A stretch of DNA of 42,639 bases, from contig CAJXRC010000013.1 of the NCBI GenBank assembly GCA_913058405.1, positions 1 to 42,639 of the forward strand, read 5' to 3'. Below, one piece after another: positions 38,773-42,639 of this stretch; position 1 is the stretch's first letter, and every line of letters begins with the position of its first letter. The position numbers and the translations under genes are program-made. This DNA is from an uncultured Colwellia sp. GTDB lineage: Bacteria > Pseudomonadota > Gammaproteobacteria > Enterobacterales > Alteromonadaceae. The notes beneath the pieces are model-generated. The model was not told the origin of the DNA, made no database searches, and saw only the letters and a program-made list of their open reading frames with translations.

Positions 38773-39038
38773 CTCACAAACTTCAGTCATCAACTAATTC
38801 ACTAATGGTATATTCAAACGCTTCACTTACTAAAGGCTAAGAAGCTAATAAAAATACCAGTACTACATATAACAGGCGGTTTCCTAGCGCGGGGCTAAGG
38901 CAACATCACTTACAGACAATGCTTTATAAAAACGATAATCATAAGACTATATTGTATAGAGCATTAGTTACTCAAAAATTTAGTTAATCATAAAATTATA
39001 AAACCCTTATTTCGAGTAAAGGTACAAAAGGAAAGACT

Positions 39039-40238
39039 ATGGACCCGTATATTACTGAGTGGTTAAACCTAATCATTCGCTTCGCACATCTTATCGTTGG
39101 TATCGCTTGGATCGGTGCTTCATTTTACTTTGTTTGGTTAGATAACCATCTTGAAGAACCACCCGAAGCAAAAGCTGAAAAAGGCATTTCTGGTGATCTT
39201 TGGGCCATTCATGGTGGTGGTTTCTATGAAGTCGCAAAATATAAATTAGCGCCACCTAAAATGCCAACTACATTACATTGGTTTAAGTGGGAAGCTTATA
39301 CTACTTGGATCACAGGTTTCTTATTACTCTCGCTTATGTTTTATGTTGGCGCTGAATCTTATCTCATTGACCCGCGCGTAAAAGAGTTAACTCAATGGCA
39401 AGCTATAGGTTTAGGACTGGGCTCGATTGTTATTGGTGTCGGTAGTTATGAGTTATTAGTACGAACAAAACTAAAAGACCACGGTTTAGTGTTAGCCGTT
39501 ATTTTATTCGCTATTGCAACAGCTTTATCTTACGGTTTAACCCAGGTATTTAGTGCCCGTGGTGCTTACATGCATATGGGAGCTATTTTAGGTACCATCA
39601 TGGCTGGCAATGTGTTTTTCGGCATTATGCCATCACAACGCGCCTTAGTTAAAGCGGTAGAAGAAGGTGCTACTCCTGACTCTAAATATGGCCTTAATGC
39701 CAAGTTACGCTCAACGCACAACACCTATATCACCTTACCCGTGTTGTTCATTATGATTTCAAATCACTACCCAATTACCTATAACCATAGTGCAAATTGG
39801 TTAGTACTAATGGCCATCATATTAATCACTGCAGCCGTACGTCAGTATTTTGTTTTACGTCATTTTGGCCAACAAAAACCTATGGTATTAGTGAGCTCTA
39901 TTATTGCCACTATCGTGCTTGCCTACGCTATTGCCCCCAAGACAGTTGAACTCTCCGCTGAGCAAAAACAGCAAGGTGTTAGTAATGCGCAAGTCCAACA
40001 TATTATTGAAACCCGTTGTAGCGCTTGTCATTCAGAAGCACCAACTGATGATGTATTTACCTCACCTCAAGGTGGCGTTATCTTTTCAGACATCACTTCA
40101 ATCAAACAATGGGCACCAAGAATTGAAGCACGCGTTGTTCATTCTAAGGACATGCCGTTTATGAACAAAACCCAGATGACAGAGGAAGAACGCCTAACGC
40201 TGTCACTATGGTTAAGCAAGAACAAAGATCAAGGATAA
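39039..40238 (+). CDS. puuD: Membrane urate hydroxylase with C-terminal cytochrome c domain (PuuD)
   Basis: Multi-TM N-terminus RFAHLIVGIAWIGASFYFVWLDNHLE, C-terminal CSACH heme motif and MPFMNKTQM. Confidence 0.93.
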   Translation: MDPYITEWLNLIIRFAHLIVGIAWIGASFYFVWLDNHLEEPPEAKAEKGISGDLWAIHGGGFYEVAKYKLAPPKMPTTLHWFKWEAYTTWITGFLLLSLMFYVGAESYLIDPRVKELTQWQAIGLGLGSIVIGVGSYELLVRTKLKDHGLVLAVILFAIATALSYGLTQVFSARGAYMHMGAILGTIMAGNVFFGIMPSQRALVKAVEEGATPDSKYGLNAKLRSTHNTYITLPVLFIMISNHYPITYNHSANWLVLMAIILITAAVRQYFVLRHFGQQKPMVLVSSIIATIVLAYAIAPKTVELSAEQKQQGVSNAQVQHIIETRCSACHSEAPTDDVFTSPQGGVIFSDITSIKQWAPRIEARVVHSKDMPFMNKTQMTEEERLTLSLWLSKNKDQG

Positions 40239-40241
40239 GAG

Positions 40242-42431
40242 ATGAAGCAAAAAACAATCAAGCATGGTTATAAGGTTGCAGGCTGTTTGTATAACTTAGT
40301 CAATCATGAAGTATTACCAGGTCTTAACATTCATGCTAATGACTTCTGGGATTCTGTCGCGGAAGTGTTAGCTGAGTTTACCCCACGTAATCAACAATTA
40401 TTGGCTACCAGAGCCAATTTACAGGCACATATTGATGTTTGGCATGCTGACTCGGCAAATCAGCCTTTTAACCAACAACGCTATGAATTGTTTTTAAAGG
40501 AAATTGGTTATTTAGTCGCTGAAAAAGCTGATTTCACAATTTCGACTAAAAATGTTGATGATGAGGTTGCCCTTGTCGCGGGCCCTCAACTGGTAGTGCC
40601 TTTGATGAATGCACGATTTTCCCTTAATGCGGCTAACGCACGCTGGGGAAGTTTGTATGACGCTTTATATGGCACCGATGTTATTGGTGATGATAATGGC
40701 GCGAAACAGACCAAAGATTTCAATCCTGTTCGCGGACGTCGAGTGCAAGCGTACGCACGCAGGTTTTTAGACGAAACTTTACCCTTGACCCGTGGCAGTC
40801 ATATTGATGCGGTGAAGTACCATATCGTTAAGCAGAATTTTACAGTAACCCTTTTTACCGGTGAACAAGTACAGCTAAAAAATACCGAACAGTTTGTAGG
40901 CTACAAGGGTTCGGTAGCTGATCCCTCTACGCTGCTATGTCGCCATAATGGCTTGCACATTGAAATCCAAATAGATAAAGACAATGTTGTTGGTAAAACC
41001 GATGCCGCTTCAGTTAAAGATGTGGTACTAGAGTCGGCATTAAGCACCATTCAAGACTGTGAAGATTCCATTGCCGCAGTGGACGCCTCAGACAAGACCT
41101 CAGTTTATCGGAACTGGTTAGGTTTAATGAAAGGCGATCTTGCTGAGATTATTCAAAAAGGCAATAAAACCATCACCCGAAGCCTAAACCATGATCGCAA
41201 TTATTTATCTCCTAACCAAGAAGAAATAACATTGCCCGGTAGAAGCCTACAATTTATTCGTAACGTAGGTCACTTAATGACAACCGATGCTATCGTCACT
41301 GCAACGGATGACAAAGTGCCAGAAGGCATTGTTGACGGTCTCATCACCAGTTTGATCTCACTGCATGATTTACAGGGTACCTCTAAATTCAAAAACTCTA
41401 AACAAGGCAGTATTTACATTGTAAAACCCAAAATGCATGGCCCTGAAGAAGTTACCTTTAGCCATGATTTATTCAGCGCTATTGAACGTCATTTGGGCTT
41501 AGCCCAAAACACCATAAAAATGGGTATCATGGATGAAGAACGTCGCACTTCCGCTAATTTAAAAGAATGTATTCGCGCCGCACAAACACGCCTCGCATTC
41601 ATTAATACCGGATTTTTAGATCGCACTGGGGATGAAATTCATACCAGCATGCAAGCGGGTGCTATGGCACAAAAGGCCTTGATGAAAGGTGAGCCATGGA
41701 TTGCAGCCTATGAGAATAGAAATGTCAGAATTGGTTTGCAAGCAGGCTTACAAGGTAAAGCTCAAATAGGTAAAGGTATGTGGGCAATACCCGATCAAAT
41801 GTCCGAAATGGTTAAAAGTAAAATAACCCACCCAGAATCGGGAGCTAATTGTGCTTGGGTTCCCTCGCCGACCGCCGCTACCTTGCATGTCATGCATTAT
41901 CATAAAGTCAATGTTCAAGACATTCAAAGTGCCATGCAAGCTGAGTTTGCTTTACCGGGAACCATTGATGACTTAAGCGAGTTGTTAACGATTCCTTTGC
42001 TAAAAAATCAATCTGAATTATCAACAACGGCAATTCAAAAAGAATTAGATAACAACATTCAAGGTTTATTGGGTTATGTCGTTCGTTGGGTAAATCAAGG
42101 CATTGGCTGTTCTAAAGTACCTGATATTGACAATATTGCTCGTATGGAAGATAGAGCGACCTTACGTATATCGAGTCAGCATGTTTGTAATTGGCTTCAT
42201 CATGGTGTGATCAGTGAAAACCAGGTACTTGAATCACTGCATCGTATGGCTGAAGTTGTCGATCAACAAAATTCTGCCGATAGCAGCTACATTGCTATTG
42301 GCAACGATTTTGGGGAAAGTATTGCTTTTAAAGCTGCCGCGGATCTTATTTTCCAAGGTAAAGAGCAACCAAGCGGTTATACAGAACCGTTATTGCACCA
42401 AAGACGTCAAGAAGTTAAAGCCTTGCACTAA
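40242..42431 (+). CDS. glcB: Malate synthase G
   Basis: 729 aa; NAANARWGSLYDALYGTDVI, YIVKPKMHGPEEVTF, GIMDEERRTSANLKECI, NTGFLDRTGDEIHTSM. Confidence 0.97.
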   Translation: MKQKTIKHGYKVAGCLYNLVNHEVLPGLNIHANDFWDSVAEVLAEFTPRNQQLLATRANLQAHIDVWHADSANQPFNQQRYELFLKEIGYLVAEKADFTISTKNVDDEVALVAGPQLVVPLMNARFSLNAANARWGSLYDALYGTDVIGDDNGAKQTKDFNPVRGRRVQAYARRFLDETLPLTRGSHIDAVKYHIVKQNFTVTLFTGEQVQLKNTEQFVGYKGSVADPSTLLCRHNGLHIEIQIDKDNVVGKTDAASVKDVVLESALSTIQDCEDSIAAVDASDKTSVYRNWLGLMKGDLAEIIQKGNKTITRSLNHDRNYLSPNQEEITLPGRSLQFIRNVGHLMTTDAIVTATDDKVPEGIVDGLITSLISLHDLQGTSKFKNSKQGSIYIVKPKMHGPEEVTFSHDLFSAIERHLGLAQNTIKMGIMDEERRTSANLKECIRAAQTRLAFINTGFLDRTGDEIHTSMQAGAMAQKALMKGEPWIAAYENRNVRIGLQAGLQGKAQIGKGMWAIPDQMSEMVKSKITHPESGANCAWVPSPTAATLHVMHYHKVNVQDIQSAMQAEFALPGTIDDLSELLTIPLLKNQSELSTTAIQKELDNNIQGLLGYVVRWVNQGIGCSKVPDIDNIARMEDRATLRISSQHVCNWLHHGVISENQVLESLHRMAEVVDQQNSADSSYIAIGNDFGESIAFKAAADLIFQGKEQPSGYTEPLLHQRRQEVKALH

Positions 42432-42482
42432 CTTAATTTACAACAACTTAAGCTCAACTTTTCTTTAGCATCATCATTTACC

Positions 42483-42517
42483 AAGCCACATTACCTGCAA
42501 AGCCAGTAATGTGGCTT
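42483..42517. terminator. Terminator of the purine catabolic operon
   Basis: AAGCCACATTAC-11 nt-GTAATGTGGCTT, perfect 12-bp stem followed by T residues. Confidence 0.85.
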
Positions 42518-42639
42518 TTCATTCATGAGATATTAAAAATCCTAAATCAACTATTAACGCGATTAATACCAATTTGATTAAATGTCTTCCCAACTCAGAG
42601 CTATGTTAGATGTTCAATAACAAGGCGAATTTGTTTAGG

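Noticed and set aside
1-42639. CRISPR arrays, tRNA/rRNA genes, prophage or defence systems
   Set aside because: No regularly spaced repeats, no tRNA-like or rRNA stretches, and no phage or nuclease-type ORFs were recognised.

Overview
The 42.6 kb window looks like a chromosomal segment of a marine gammaproteobacterium; codon usage and protein style suggest Colwellia or another Alteromonadales, which is an inference. Main blocks, left to right: (1) an NfeD/stomatin (SPFH) pair on the minus strand and a ppnP-like gene; (2) a branched-chain amino acid locus with ilvC(-)/ilvY(+), yifB/comM(-), and ilvG-ilvM-ilvE-ilvD-ilvA(+), preceded by an Ile/Leu/Val-rich leader peptide with an attenuator; (3) a second SPFH system on the minus strand (OB-fold/NfeD-like, large flotillin, zf-TFIIB-like protein, small membrane protein); (4) a copper/silver RND efflux operon with a Met/His/Cys-rich exported protein and cusC-B-A, followed by an SBP-like and another exported protein; (5) a HupE/UreJ-like gene and a membrane-anchored protein on the minus strand; (6) a near-complete purine degradation cluster: xdhA-xdhB-xdhC-allB-alc-uraD-uraH-allA-guaD-puuD-malate synthase G. 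The most interesting non-coding signals are: a compact three-segment ilv attenuator in which one 9-nt sequence is repeated on both sides of its exact complement; two copies of an intergenic nested-hairpin repeat with compensatory base changes; a MITE-like family with TATACCCG termini; a six-unit 13-bp tandem array starting on a stop codon; a perfect 15-bp hairpin between alc and uraD; and candidate operators for IlvY and for the xdh operon. All calls come from reading the sequence and the supplied ORFs. No database search or folding software was used.
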